Made by a program: the position numbers and the translations under genes. This document shows positions 1 to 8,958 of a stretch of 48,657 bases of DNA, piece after piece. Within the stretch, counting starts at the first letter, position 1; each line of letters starts with the position of its first letter. The stretch spans positions 1 through 48,657 of the forward strand of contig CAKMZJ010000006.1 in assembly GCA_929200395.1 (NCBI GenBank). Direction: 5' to 3'. Under the pieces are notes generated by a model. It was not told where the DNA came from, did no database searches, and saw nothing but the letters and a program-made list of their open reading frames with translations. This DNA comes from Candidatus Gorgonimonas eunicellae (lineage in GTDB: Bacteria; Pseudomonadota; Gammaproteobacteria; Pseudomonadales; Endozoicomonadaceae).

Positions 1-103
1 TTAAAACACTTTGAAATGCACTTGCATTCCTGCAGTATTTTGCCTCGAATTAGACATTTTTATTTAGCCCTGAAACCTAGCATCTTCAACTACCACGTGT
101 ATA
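1..103. repeat. Right part of a dispersed inverted-repeat (MITE-like) element
   Basis: This stretch matches 7642-7738 and 16254-16358 almost base for base, including the shared blocks TTGCCTCGAATTA and CCTGAAACCTAGCAT. It ends with CCACGTGTATA, the family's terminal inverted repeat, at base 103. The left half lies outside the window. It contains no coding capacity. Confidence 0.75.
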
Positions 104-186
104 AATTATTTTAGATGGTAGTTAATATCTTGTAGAATAGAAAAGATATTAATACCTTAATATTCCTTTTTAGGGTAGAAAATGTA

Positions 187-1059
187 TTAAAGTGTTTGCT
201 CAGATTTGAAATAACCAATAGCACCTTTTTGATAGCCTTCAAATAATTTTACTTCAACTGTATGTTGTTGCTTTAAATTATAATATATGGTTTTTGCTAA
301 ATGAAACGCTAATAATTCTACTGTGCTACTAGAGTTTATCATATAACAATTGTTTTTAGCAATCTTTAAATAAAAGTTTCCTTGATTGGCGCTATATTGT
401 ACTTCTAAATAATCATTGTTTTTATCTTGTAGATTAGATATATCTTCTTCTGAAACTAGGTATATATCTTGCCACTTTTTGCACCAGTATGTTTCTAATG
501 CATGTTCTCTCTTGTTGTCTATTTTAATCTCTAAACGAGATCTATGACCATGCGCCATACGCTGGCAATCGCCTTGGTGTTTTTTTAATCCGTGGCTATA
601 ATGAAAATAATTTTCTAAGTTAGGCTCTTGATATAAATTCAGTTTTATATCGGAAATATTTACAGGTAAATGCTGTTTTATCGCATTGAGTAGTAATTTG
701 GTCACAGAATTAATTGTGATTTCTGTTGCAGAAATAAAACAAACAGCTTGTTTCGGAGCTTTATAATGTAAGTTACCGGTGTCACTTTTATAGACAAAAT
801 CGATATAATCTTGATTGCTTTGCTCGTTGGGGCAATATCGTGAACACTTAATTGGAACTAATAGTTTGTGATCTGCAGTAGTATCTATAATATTTTTTAT
901 TTGTTTTTTTACTTCACTAAAGTCAAAGATCATTCCTTGATTATTTAATTCACCAGTAAGAGTTATATCTACTAGCCAAGTTTCTCCTAGAAGTCCTCTA
1001 TTTTTCGATAAAAAACTAAAATCTAAATTAGTGATATTTTCTACAAAAAGTGAAACCAT
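187..1059 (-). CDS. 6-pyruvoyl-tetrahydropterin synthase / QueD-like protein with two T-fold halves
   Basis: This 290-residue protein resembles the 6-carboxytetrahydropterin/6-pyruvoyltetrahydropterin synthase family, which acts in queuosine or pterin synthesis. The N-terminal half has a family-like block (LTGELNNQGMIFDFSEVKK, then DHKLL at 63-67) and an ATEIT stretch near 111-115 recalling the family's PTAEN motif. The C-terminal half carries the zinc-site signature: H156, H161, C165 and the HGH at 170-172. Single-domain QueD is about 120-140 residues, so this looks like two T-fold units in one chain, a form I believe also occurs in other gammaproteobacteria. C165 lies five residues before the first His of HGH, one more than in typical QueD, so QueD activity itself is not assured. 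No other queuosine gene is nearby. Confidence 0.7.
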   Translation of the reverse strand: MVSLFVENITNLDFSFLSKNRGLLGETWLVDITLTGELNNQGMIFDFSEVKKQIKNIIDTTADHKLLVPIKCSRYCPNEQSNQDYIDFVYKSDTGNLHYKAPKQAVCFISATEITINSVTKLLLNAIKQHLPVNISDIKLNLYQEPNLENYFHYSHGLKKHQGDCQRMAHGHRSRLEIKIDNKREHALETYWCKKWQDIYLVSEEDISNLQDKNNDYLEVQYSANQGNFYLKIAKNNCYMINSSSTVELLAFHLAKTIYYNLKQQHTVEVKLFEGYQKGAIGYFKSEQTL

Positions 1060-1183
1060 AAAACATCTAACTCTTTATTAATAGTAACATTGCTAGTTAC
1101 ACAAGTACTCTCATCTTAAAAGCTAAAAGTACTTGTATAAAAAATTTTATAAACGATATTAAAATTCTTTGTGTGGTGAGTTT

Positions 1184-1648
1184 TTATTTATCATTTGGGG
1201 TGTCTGTAGATACAAGTTTAGCTTTTGTGACTAAAAATGTTCTCCGCTGTGGTTTGTAACCACTACTTTGATAGTAACGCTTAGTTTCTGCATCAACTGC
1301 TTCTTTTAGACGCACAGTACCTGAATTGCCACTAGTTAAATTTATGCGTTTATTACCATGCTTGATTTGCTTTAGGTATTCATCTCTAGAGGTGAAAAAC
1401 TGTAATGCTTTGCTAATTAGCCACTCTGGAATTTGTTTTGCTTCGGCAATATCTTTGTGTATCCCTATTTTTAAGGGTTTAGGTGTAGAAATATTAAATA
1501 TCGTGGGCCAAAAATATCGTAAAACTTTTAGAGCATCGGCACTAGATACCTGGCTTTCATCAGAAGCTAGCAAGCTTTCTATTTTTGAGGCCTCACTAGA
1601 TGTACTTATACTAGACTCGGAAGTAGTATTTTTATCAGTTGTTTTCAT
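1184..1648 (-). CDS. ProQ/FinO-family RNA chaperone
   Basis: This 154-residue protein has a Ser/Thr-rich disordered N-terminus (about 1-38), then a ProQ/FinO core at about 40-125. Recognisable family blocks are YFWPTIFNISTPKPLKIGI, the FFTSRDEYLKQIKHGNKRINL stretch, and a following helix with VRLKEAVDAE. The family binds structured RNA 3' ends and small RNAs and acts as a post-transcriptional regulator in the cytoplasm. The C-terminal tail is basic but short, without the Tudor-like domain of E. coli ProQ, so it is nearer to minimal FinO-domain proteins. The initiating ATG at 1648 is followed immediately by the polar leader. It lies between the QueD-like gene (same strand) and the divergent zinc-finger gene. 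Confidence 0.8.
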   Translation of the reverse strand: MKTTDKNTTSESSISTSSEASKIESLLASDESQVSSADALKVLRYFWPTIFNISTPKPLKIGIHKDIAEAKQIPEWLISKALQFFTSRDEYLKQIKHGNKRINLTSGNSGTVRLKEAVDAETKRYYQSSGYKPQRRTFLVTKAKLVSTDTPNDK

Positions 1649-1679
1649 GGCACTTATTACCTATGATCATTTAAATTAA

Positions 1680-2186
1680 AGTATCAATTTGCAAATAAGT
1701 ATACAGCAAAAGCATGTTTTTTAAAAATAATTTACATGCTTTCTTATTAAATTAGCGTCAACATAGTATTTTTATACTTTAAAAAGTTGATTAATATTAA
1801 ATTAATAAATAAATCTTTAAATAAATGGGACTAAATAATTAGAGAAAAACTAGAGCTAGGAATGGCCATGCGATAAGACAGTCTAATCTATGCATGTAAC
1901 AGATAAAAGCAAGTATCTCCAATAATACCGGTTTTATAGCTCCATGATTATTTATACTAGAAATAATAACAAAAATATGTTACTATAAGGCACATTACTA
2001 TTAAAAATATGGCAGTCCAAGGATAGATAAAAATAACTGCCAGGTGTATATAACGCGAACTCGACATTTTAAAATTTATTAACACCAAGCATATTAAACA
2101 AAGACAATTCAAATTTTTAACACGAAAACATTGTTTTTTATCGAACTTACGTTATATAGATATTTATTATATAAGGATTTATTAGA
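1680..2186. other. Intergenic region between divergent genes
   Basis: About 500 bases with no supported gene. It must hold the promoters for the divergent proQ-like and zinc-finger genes. It is very AT-rich with many TATAAT-like hexamers, so I cannot choose one promoter reliably. AAGGA at 2173-2177 is a good ribosome-binding site for the gene starting at 2187. Confidence 0.5.
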
Positions 2187-5100
2187 ATGCCTTTATCTAT
2201 ACAAAATAACCCAAGTACATCTTCAGATTTATATGATAAAGCTACAAGTGCTACAGTTAGTTATAGCACAACCGCCCCTCTAAATAAAAGTAGTCAATTT
2301 AAAAATTACTGTGCATATGTGTGCGAATATAAGCATTGCGATAAAAAGTTTCGTTACAAAAGTCTTTATGAAAGACATATGAAAACTCATATAGGAGAAA
2401 AATCTTTTACATGCCCAGATTGTAATAGGGTTTTTATGCGGAAGGGAAATTTAACAAGACATATAATAGCAGAACATAAAGTAATAGGATCTTCAACAAT
2501 AAATCCTAGTAGTGAAATTACTTCTGAAGATTGTAATAATGCAAAAGATAAAATAATTGATGATTGTTATCAAGATATACAAGATATTTGTAAGAATAGA
2601 AAAATAAAATTTTGTACTACATCTATAAAACAAATGATTTTTGCTTTAAGACATAATAATAATGAAAGATTGCAAACAACAGAATCATTAAAGCGTTTTA
2701 CTGATCAAATAATACTATTTTTAAGATATATGAATTTAGGTAAAAAGAGTTCTAATTCTACTACTGTTATAACGAATATGCTATTAAATAAACAAGCAAA
2801 ATTTTACTCTAATGTTAGTGTAATGCTAGATCTTACTGATGAACAATTGATGGAAATAGCAAGATTTGAATACATACAGGATATATCTACTATTTATCAC
2901 CAACACGCCATGGTAACTCATGAATGCTTTATGTTATATCATAATTTTCTTTATCAAAATAATGAAACAGAAAGCAATATAAAGATTCAATCACAAGCTG
3001 CTGCTATAATATTAGAGTATAGAGGTGTTTCATCTGAAAGCTTAAATAAATTAAGCACTTTTTTTGCTTTTCCTGTTTTTAAAGATGATAGAAATAATTA
3101 TAAAGTAGAATTATTTATTAATATTTGCAAAATGTTAACTATAAATACTATTCCCACTAACAAAGAATTGACTACATTTTTAAATAACTTTCATATTAAA
3201 AATCATAAAGATTTATTTGTTAAAATTTGTACAATGTGCAATAACAAAGGTATTCCTGATAAAAACACATTAGATATATTCTTCAATAATATTAAATTTA
3301 GGAGCGAAGATAGCAGCAAGCTCAATTATAGTTTAGTTAAAAATATTTGTAGTATGTGTAGTTACAAAGGCATCCCTAATAAAAACAAATTAGACGCATT
3401 TTTATCTAATCCTAATTTTAAAAATAAAGATGACACACTCAATTGTAGTTTAATAACACAAATTTGTAATATGTGTTATCAACAAGGTATCCCTAATGAA
3501 AACCAATTAGACGCATTTTTATCTAATCCTAATTTTAAAAATAAAGATGGTACACTCAATTGTAGTTTAATAACACAAATTTGTAATATGTGTTATCGAA
3601 AAGGGATTCCTGATGAAGAGCAATTAAATATATTTTTAGATGACCCTAAGTTTAAAAACGAAGATGGCACGCTCAATTATAGTTTAATTGCACAAATTTG
3701 TATTATGTATCGTCAAAAAGACATGCCTAGTGAAGAAAAAATATATACATTTTTAGGTAATTCTAGATTTAAAAACAAAGATGGTAAACTCAATTATAGT
3801 TTGATTTTTTTAATTTGTAAGATGTGTGCTCGAAGTGGAATCCCTGATGAAAAACGATTAAATAGATTTTTAGATAATACTAACTTTATAAGTAAAGGCA
3901 TAATTAATTATAGTTTAATAACTAATATTTGTACTATGTGTTATAGACATGGTATTCCTAAAGAAATAGAGTTAAATGCATTTTTAGAAAATTATAACTT
4001 TAAAATTAATGGTACAATCAACTATGATTTAATTGCATGTATTTGTAGTATTTATTATGAAAAAGGTATCCCGGTTGTTAAGGAGCTAAATGATTTTTTA
4101 ACAGCTATATTTTCTTGTAATTTTAGAACAGTAAAAGATAATTTAATTATAATTAAATTACTTGTTACGCTTAATTATAGCAAAGGTATGCTTAAAAAAA
4201 CTTTAATAACTGATTTTGTATCTTGGATAACAGAAAAAAAACAGATAAGCCAAATCAATTACAACTTGATGAGACATTTGTTATGTCATAGAAAAACTTG
4301 CAATTTTCCTACTAAAGCAGAACTCAAAAAAACAGAAGAAAACATAAGTGCTATACTAAATGCTGAAAATATTGGGCTAGACACTGAGTTTGATTTAGAT
4401 GATTTTAATATAAAAATACTTAGTTTATATCAAATATTTAAGTCTGATATTATTAATACTTTAACAGAATTTATTAAAATTTACCCTAAAGATTCAGGTT
4501 TGTTGTTAGATGATTTTATTGAAATATTATCTACTAACAATTTTGAAAATTTAAAAAAAGTATTGCAACTAATAAAAAAAACAGAATTTGCTGATAAATT
4601 TAATAGTTTAGATTATAAAAATAAAATAATACGGTTATTACAAATTAAAAATATTAGCTATAACTTAATTAAAGAAACTATAACAGAGTTACCATTAGAA
4701 GATATGGAAGAATATGCTTTAATAACTCTTACATCATATTTTAAAAATATAAATAGGCACGAATTTGCATGCTTAAAGCAGTGTAAAAATAACTTATTAC
4801 AGCAAAATATTTCGCAATCTATTGTTGATAAATATATAAAGATTATAACTAGATTTAATCAAGATGATATAGAAAAGTATAGTAAGCTAGAAAATTTTAA
4901 AATTATAACTAAAAATATGTCACTAAAAAGTTTAAATTCACTTATTCAAAATGTATCTATATCTGAAAGCAGACAAATTTTTAATGAGCATATTAACTAT
5001 AATAACTCTAATGTTACTGAACAAACAAGCATAACTATGTTTGATACCGCATTAATGCTTAAGAAGTGTATGGAAGTAACAGTAGCTTATAATCATGAAG

Positions 5101-6344
5101 AATTTGAACTTTCTACTACCGTAGAAAACAATACCTTGATTCAACTAAAAAATAACAATGGAGAAATTAGTAATAACGTTGTATTACACGCTTTTTTAGC
5201 ATGTATTGCTAATAGTTTACATACTGAAGTTGAATACACTTATGATAACAAAAATAAAACTTTAGTAATGGATGATTTTAAAAACAAAAAATCATTTGTT
5301 GCTCCACAACTTAAAATAACTAAAACAGGCGTTGTTATAACTAACTGGTCTTTAGCGCAAACAAATGATTTTTTTAATTTTGTCTATGCTAAAGATGAAG
5401 ATGATGTTGCAAATAATAGATCGTATTGTAAAGCAACTACTGTTAATAAACAAAGTAGCTTTTTATGCAAAAGAAAAAGATTAGAAGCAAGCGAAGAAAT
5501 GTTGCCATCTAAACGACAAAATGAATCTAATATAGCTAAAATATCATTTAATGTAATAACAACTATTATTCAGCAAGGAATGTTTATTGCAGATTCTTTA
5601 TGGGAACATATTTACTATTATAAAGACAAATTAAATAGCGATTGCATACAGCAGCTAGCTAATAAGTATAAAAACAATATTCCTGCAAATAATAGTAGCT
5701 ATTTCTTTAAAGTTATAGATTTTATAGAAAATAAAATAGCTGATGATAAGCTTGATATGGAAATAAAAGCTAGTATACAAAACATAATAGATAATGAGCT
5801 ATTAAATAAAGAATTAAATTCTAGTATTAATAGATTAACCAATAAGGAAGGGAAAGATAGAGTATTTTTTGAAAAAATAACTACGCAATCTCTAATACTG
5901 AAACATACTAGTGTAGAGTCGACACAGCTTAAAGCCTTTGCAGAGGAGATAATTAACTATTTAAAGGCATCAGATAGTCTAGTATTTAATGCTACTGAAA
6001 TGCAGATGTTAGATATATTAAAAGAATATAAAGACTTTGTTTCAGTTGAAATAATTGCCAATAATATTGTTAATCGTATATTAATATGGGATACAAATAG
6101 TTTAGATGAATGGAATAGAATAATTTCAGAAAAATCAGATATAGAGCATCTACTTGATAAACCTTATGTAGATAATTTAAATCTAGGTGAGGAAGATGAT
6201 GAAGATGAAGAAACACTTGATGATCTTCTTAATCAAATGCAAGATGCAGGAAATTATACAGATGATAGTAGCGCTAAATATAAAGAAGAAACCTTTGCTG
6301 TGAAAAATAATATTTGCTTTGATGATTTCATAGATTTTTGCTAA
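2187..6344 (+). CDS. Large protein with two C2H2 zinc fingers, helical repeats and an NLS-like motif
   Basis: A 1385-residue protein. Residues 44-97 form two consecutive eukaryote-type C2H2 fingers: C46, C51, H64, H68, then linker IGEKSF (compare TGEKPY), then C76, C79, H92, H97. Residues about 307-715 are roughly ten tandem units of 38-40 residues built on LIxxICxMCxxxGIPxxxxL and xxFLxNPxFKNKDGTLNYS. Two neighbouring units are nearly identical at DNA level with a 117-base period (3390 and 3507). Residues 1095-1110 read KRKR, ten residues, KR: a bipartite nuclear-localisation-like motif. The C-terminus has an acidic run (EEDDEDEE). No signal peptide or TM segment is seen. AAGGA sits 9 bases before the ATG. 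Inference: a translocated effector that could enter the host nucleus and bind DNA or RNA. The helical repeats faintly recall PPR-like solenoids but I do not assign them to a family. Confidence 0.85.
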   Translation: MPLSIQNNPSTSSDLYDKATSATVSYSTTAPLNKSSQFKNYCAYVCEYKHCDKKFRYKSLYERHMKTHIGEKSFTCPDCNRVFMRKGNLTRHIIAEHKVIGSSTINPSSEITSEDCNNAKDKIIDDCYQDIQDICKNRKIKFCTTSIKQMIFALRHNNNERLQTTESLKRFTDQIILFLRYMNLGKKSSNSTTVITNMLLNKQAKFYSNVSVMLDLTDEQLMEIARFEYIQDISTIYHQHAMVTHECFMLYHNFLYQNNETESNIKIQSQAAAIILEYRGVSSESLNKLSTFFAFPVFKDDRNNYKVELFINICKMLTINTIPTNKELTTFLNNFHIKNHKDLFVKICTMCNNKGIPDKNTLDIFFNNIKFRSEDSSKLNYSLVKNICSMCSYKGIPNKNKLDAFLSNPNFKNKDDTLNCSLITQICNMCYQQGIPNENQLDAFLSNPNFKNKDGTLNCSLITQICNMCYRKGIPDEEQLNIFLDDPKFKNEDGTLNYSLIAQICIMYRQKDMPSEEKIYTFLGNSRFKNKDGKLNYSLIFLICKMCARSGIPDEKRLNRFLDNTNFISKGIINYSLITNICTMCYRHGIPKEIELNAFLENYNFKINGTINYDLIACICSIYYEKGIPVVKELNDFLTAIFSCNFRTVKDNLIIIKLLVTLNYSKGMLKKTLITDFVSWITEKKQISQINYNLMRHLLCHRKTCNFPTKAELKKTEENISAILNAENIGLDTEFDLDDFNIKILSLYQIFKSDIINTLTEFIKIYPKDSGLLLDDFIEILSTNNFENLKKVLQLIKKTEFADKFNSLDYKNKIIRLLQIKNISYNLIKETITELPLEDMEEYALITLTSYFKNINRHEFACLKQCKNNLLQQNISQSIVDKYIKIITRFNQDDIEKYSKLENFKIITKNMSLKSLNSLIQNVSISESRQIFNEHINYNNSNVTEQTSITMFDTALMLKKCMEVTVAYNHEEFELSTTVENNTLIQLKNNNGEISNNVVLHAFLACIANSLHTEVEYTYDNKNKTLVMDDFKNKKSFVAPQLKITKTGVVITNWSLAQTNDFFNFVYAKDEDDVANNRSYCKATTVNKQSSFLCKRKRLEASEEMLPSKRQNESNIAKISFNVITTIIQQGMFIADSLWEHIYYYKDKLNSDCIQQLANKYKNNIPANNSSYFFKVIDFIENKIADDKLDMEIKASIQNIIDNELLNKELNSSINRLTNKEGKDRVFFEKITTQSLILKHTSVESTQLKAFAEEIINYLKASDSLVFNATEMQMLDILKEYKDFVSVEIIANNIVNRILIWDTNSLDEWNRIISEKSDIEHLLDKPYVDNLNLGEEDDEDEETLDDLLNQMQDAGNYTDDSSAKYKEETFAVKNNICFDDFIDFC
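6204..6243 (+). repeat. 40-bp direct repeat, copy 1 (inside the zinc-finger gene)
   Basis: This segment encodes the DEETLDDLLNQMQ part of the acidic C-terminus. It recurs at 6366-6405 with 39 of 40 bases identical (a C to T change in AAACACTT versus AAATACTT). Confidence 0.9.
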
Positions 6345-6500
6345 GCCACGTGTATACATGTAGCAGATGAAGAAATACTTGATGATCTTCTTAATCAAAT
6401 GCAAGTATTAGAAAATAACTTTTTTATTAAGATATTTAATGATAAGATATTCATAGGTTTTGCTTATGTTATTTTTATTATTTTATCTAACTATAAGTAA
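6345..6500 (+). pseudogene. In-frame tail after the zinc-finger gene's stop: palindrome plus duplicated 3' end
   Basis: Directly after the TAA at 6342-6344 comes GCCACGTGTATACATGTAGC, which looks like two element ends joined back to back. The second copy of the 40-bp repeat follows at 6366-6405. It is in the same frame as the upstream gene and stays open to TAA at 6498-6500, giving DEEILDDLLNQMQVLEN and a hydrophobic tail. This looks like an alternative or former C-terminus separated from the gene by a small repeat-derived insertion that supplied no in-frame junction. It could be a relic of a paralogue; there is no start codon with a ribosome-binding site of its own. Confidence 0.5.
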
Positions 6501-6665
6501 GCCTATTTTTATAGCTTTTTTTCTTTAACGTCCTGTATATGATGTGTATGTAGCAGTTAATAATATAAACCACTTAATTTATCAGTCCACTAACGGATAT
6601 TTTATTTTCTTTAAATATACATGCACTGCCATATAGAATACTTATTTTAACTGAGGTATTTTAAA

Positions 6666-7448
6666 ATGAAATTAAGTTCTATTATTTTGTTACCAATTTT
6701 AATAAAATCTTTAATAATGGCGAACCCTGTTACTGAACAAAGCACTGATATAAATGATGAAGATATTAGTTGCTATCAATGTCAGAATTATTATGACTTA
6801 GATAGAGGACCTAAAAATATTACACATAAACAAATAGATTATGATAGTTGTAAGCAAGATTTTATAGTAAAAGGTAAAAAAGGTAATTATGCCTGTCAAT
6901 TAACGATAACCCCTCTTTATCTTACACAAAAAGCATTAATTAATCAGAGACTAGTAAAAAAAGAAGCATGTTCGCGTGCATGGGGTGGAGAATCTTCTAA
7001 TGTTTATTGTGATGATAGCAAATTATGCAGGTATGTTTCAATATGTTGTGATGAAAACTTTTGTAATAGTTACGAAAATTTTGGTTTAACAAAAGTATTT
7101 AACAATCAAAAAAATAATGGCACTATAGAAAATTACAATAAATATGCAAATATTTCATGTGAGATAAACGATAATCCACGTAGCGATTACTGTATTGCCA
7201 TAACCAATAAAGATATTTACGATTATACTATAGGTAAAAATATTACCTCTCCTAGCCCTAAATTAGAAATAAAACCAACAAATTCTAAAAATACAGGTGA
7301 TGACGATGACTCAGAAAATAATCAACAAGCTTTTATAGTAAAAAAGGAGCAAGCATTGGGGGAATCAAAAAAAATGCTTATAAAAATGAAAATATGGTTG
7401 CAAACTATTGAAGATGACAATAAAAACAAAAACGATGAAAATGAATGA
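6666..7448 (+). CDS. Secreted protein with a Ly6/uPAR-like (three-finger) cysteine pattern
   Basis: A 260-residue protein with a Sec-type signal peptide (positive MK, hydrophobic 4-18, likely cleavage near A19). Residues 36-134 contain exactly ten cysteines in the order typical of Ly6/uPAR/three-finger domains: C36YQC39 at the start, then C62, C77, C102, C115, C121, and the closing C127-C128-x4-C133-N134 (CCDENFCN). CxxC at the start and CCxxxxCN at the end are the diagnostic ends of this fold, which is known mainly from animals (receptor ligands, toxins, GPI-anchored proteins). Two more cysteines (C165, C176) follow, then a polar Asp/Lys/Asn-rich tail with no membrane anchor. It sits between the zinc-finger gene and a membrane protein gene on the same strand. 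Fold and export are inferred from sequence pattern only; the receptor or target is unknown. Confidence 0.75.
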   Translation: MKLSSIILLPILIKSLIMANPVTEQSTDINDEDISCYQCQNYYDLDRGPKNITHKQIDYDSCKQDFIVKGKKGNYACQLTITPLYLTQKALINQRLVKKEACSRAWGGESSNVYCDDSKLCRYVSICCDENFCNSYENFGLTKVFNNQKNNGTIENYNKYANISCEINDNPRSDYCIAITNKDIYDYTIGKNITSPSPKLEIKPTNSKNTGDDDDSENNQQAFIVKKEQALGESKKMLIKMKIWLQTIEDDNKNKNDENE

Positions 7449-7496
7449 GGAGAGATATTTAAAACATATAATTATGTTATCACTATTTTGAGATTC

Positions 7497-7738
7497 TATA
7501 GGAGGAAGATAAAAATGCTAGGTTTCAGGGTTAAAGAAAAGACGTGTCTCCAGATAAAAAGTGTATCTGTAAAACACTAACACAGGATAAAAGCTTAGAA
7601 GCCTTGCCCTCTGGGGGCTATTAAAAAGATTTACTTCATCGTTAAAACACTTTGAAATGCACTTGCATTCCTGCAGTATTTTGCCTCGAATTAAACCATT
7701 TTACTTAGCCCTGAAACCTAGCATTTTCATCATATACC
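7497..7738. repeat. Dispersed inverted-repeat (MITE-like) element, near-complete copy
   Basis: The left side (AAAAATGCTAGGTTTCAGG near 7511) is the reverse complement of the right side (CCTGAAACCTAGCATTTT near 7710), so the copy has inverted ends. The interior (AGGATAAAAGCTTAGAA, then CTATTAAAAAGATTTACTTCATCG) matches the copy at 16086-16358. It lies between the Ly6-like gene and the membrane-protein gene and has no open frame. The outermost TATACACG ends are degraded. Confidence 0.8.
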
Positions 7739-7802
7739 TTAAATAATTATAAAACTTCTACTTGAAAACCTATTAATAAAAATAATATCCTGAGGAGTAA
7801 AC

Positions 7803-8397
7803 ATGTCTAAGCTTTTTCCAAGTTTATTTTTTTTTTATTAGCTTCAATTGTTTTGCTGAGTTCTCTAGTAATTGCACTAATGTAGTAGATAATGTTCCTA
7901 AAGCAGTTGACAGTATTCTTAATTATATATGTTGCTATGATGATTTAAATAAAATGAATGGTATTACAGAAAACACTACTATTTTCAATGATTGGATCAT
8001 CAAAGGATACTTTTTTATCATTGATCAAGCTAATAATATAACTTTGCTTCCATATGAAATATTTAAAAAACTACTGAGGTTATCGTATTTTAGACACACT
8101 GGCTACGAGTTAATAGAAAATTCCACTATTGTTCCTGTTGGAGATACCTCTATAATACCAAAAATAGCAAATGTATCATCTTTAGTAAAACTACCAATTA
8201 ATTCAATAACTAAATTTATAGCTACTAAGAAATACAATAGACATACTTATAATGATTGGGATATTATGTATTTTATTAAAGTTATAAGCATTACTGTTTC
8301 CGTTGTTTTGGTTATGGTATTTATCTATATATGTGTTAAAAGATTACGAGTACAGAAAGGAAAGTATTACGTTCAAAGAAGAGATCTAGATAGATAA
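7803..8397 (+). CDS. Single-pass membrane protein with signal peptide; frame broken at a T10 run
   Basis: The ATG at 7803 has a good ribosome-binding site (GAGGAG at 7792-7797) but its frame stops after MSKLFPSLFFFY. Removing one T from the ten-T run at 7827-7836 joins it to the long downstream frame. The joined product has about 197 residues: a signal peptide (hydrophobic run ending in NCFA), an extracytoplasmic part with several Cys, one TM helix near the C-terminus (VISITVSVVLVMVFIYICV) and a short basic tail. Without the shift, the frame from the internal ATG at 7954 gives 147 residues with the TM but no signal peptide and no clear ribosome-binding site. The cause could be phase variation, polymerase slippage, real decay or a sequencing error. 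I recognise no family; the neighbour is the Ly6-like secreted protein. Confidence 0.6.
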
Positions 8398-8946
8398 AAA
8401 AATGATGTTCCACATTATAATCAATATTATACTATCAATACTGAGAACAGTTTATAGCATATTTATTATATTTTTTGTATACCCAAATAAAAAATACTTT
8501 TAATTAATAGCTGCATAAAGTCTGCTAAATTTTTTAGGCTTAACAGTTTTACAAAGCTAGCGCTTAAACTGTAGAAAATATCTAGATATATCATTATTAA
8601 CTCAAATTATTCTATAAAGCATTAAAGCAAAAATCACTTGTTTAAAAAGTCATCTTCGAACAAAATAGATATTGGTTGTAATAATAACTTTTTGGATATT
8701 TATCGTATTTAATATATAATTAGTAACTTGTCGGTATGACTAAGTTTTACTAACATAATTGCTTAGTTTATATAAATTGTATATACTTGCTAGCTTATGC
8801 ATGTTACCAATTTTAAAATAATGTTATTATTACTTTTTATTCACTAAACTAGTTGATTATATGAGTTAAATAAATTTAATAATAAGCTTAATATACTGCT
8901 TTCAAATAGAAGGTATGTATTTTCATATATTCATACAAAAAAAGAT
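8398..8946. other. Intergenic region upstream of hflK
   Basis: About 550 bases with no supported gene on either strand. It is very AT-rich with stops in all frames. TTCAAATAGAAGGTATGTATTT-like text near 8899-8920 resembles one arm of the palindromic repeat family. It presumably holds the hflKC promoter, which I cannot place reliably. Confidence 0.45.
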
Positions 8947-8958
8947 ATGGAGCACTAT

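Noticed and set aside
1326..1679. 117-codon open frame on the + strand opposite the ProQ/FinO gene
   Set aside because: It is the antisense shadow of a recognisable coding gene and has no family resemblance or ribosome-binding site.
3105..4330. Repeat array taken as PPR repeats
   Set aside because: The units are 38-40 residues with a conserved ICxMC and GIP core; PPR units are 35 residues with a different pattern. I keep only 'helical repeat'.
6183..6404. 73-codon minus-strand frame over the zinc-finger gene's end
   Set aside because: Antisense of the acidic, repeat-containing 3' end; its Phe/Ile/Lys text is explained by that.
8947..8958. Earlier in-frame ATG of hflK
   Set aside because: It overlaps the GGAG that fits ATG 8959, and the family begins with MAWNxPG.
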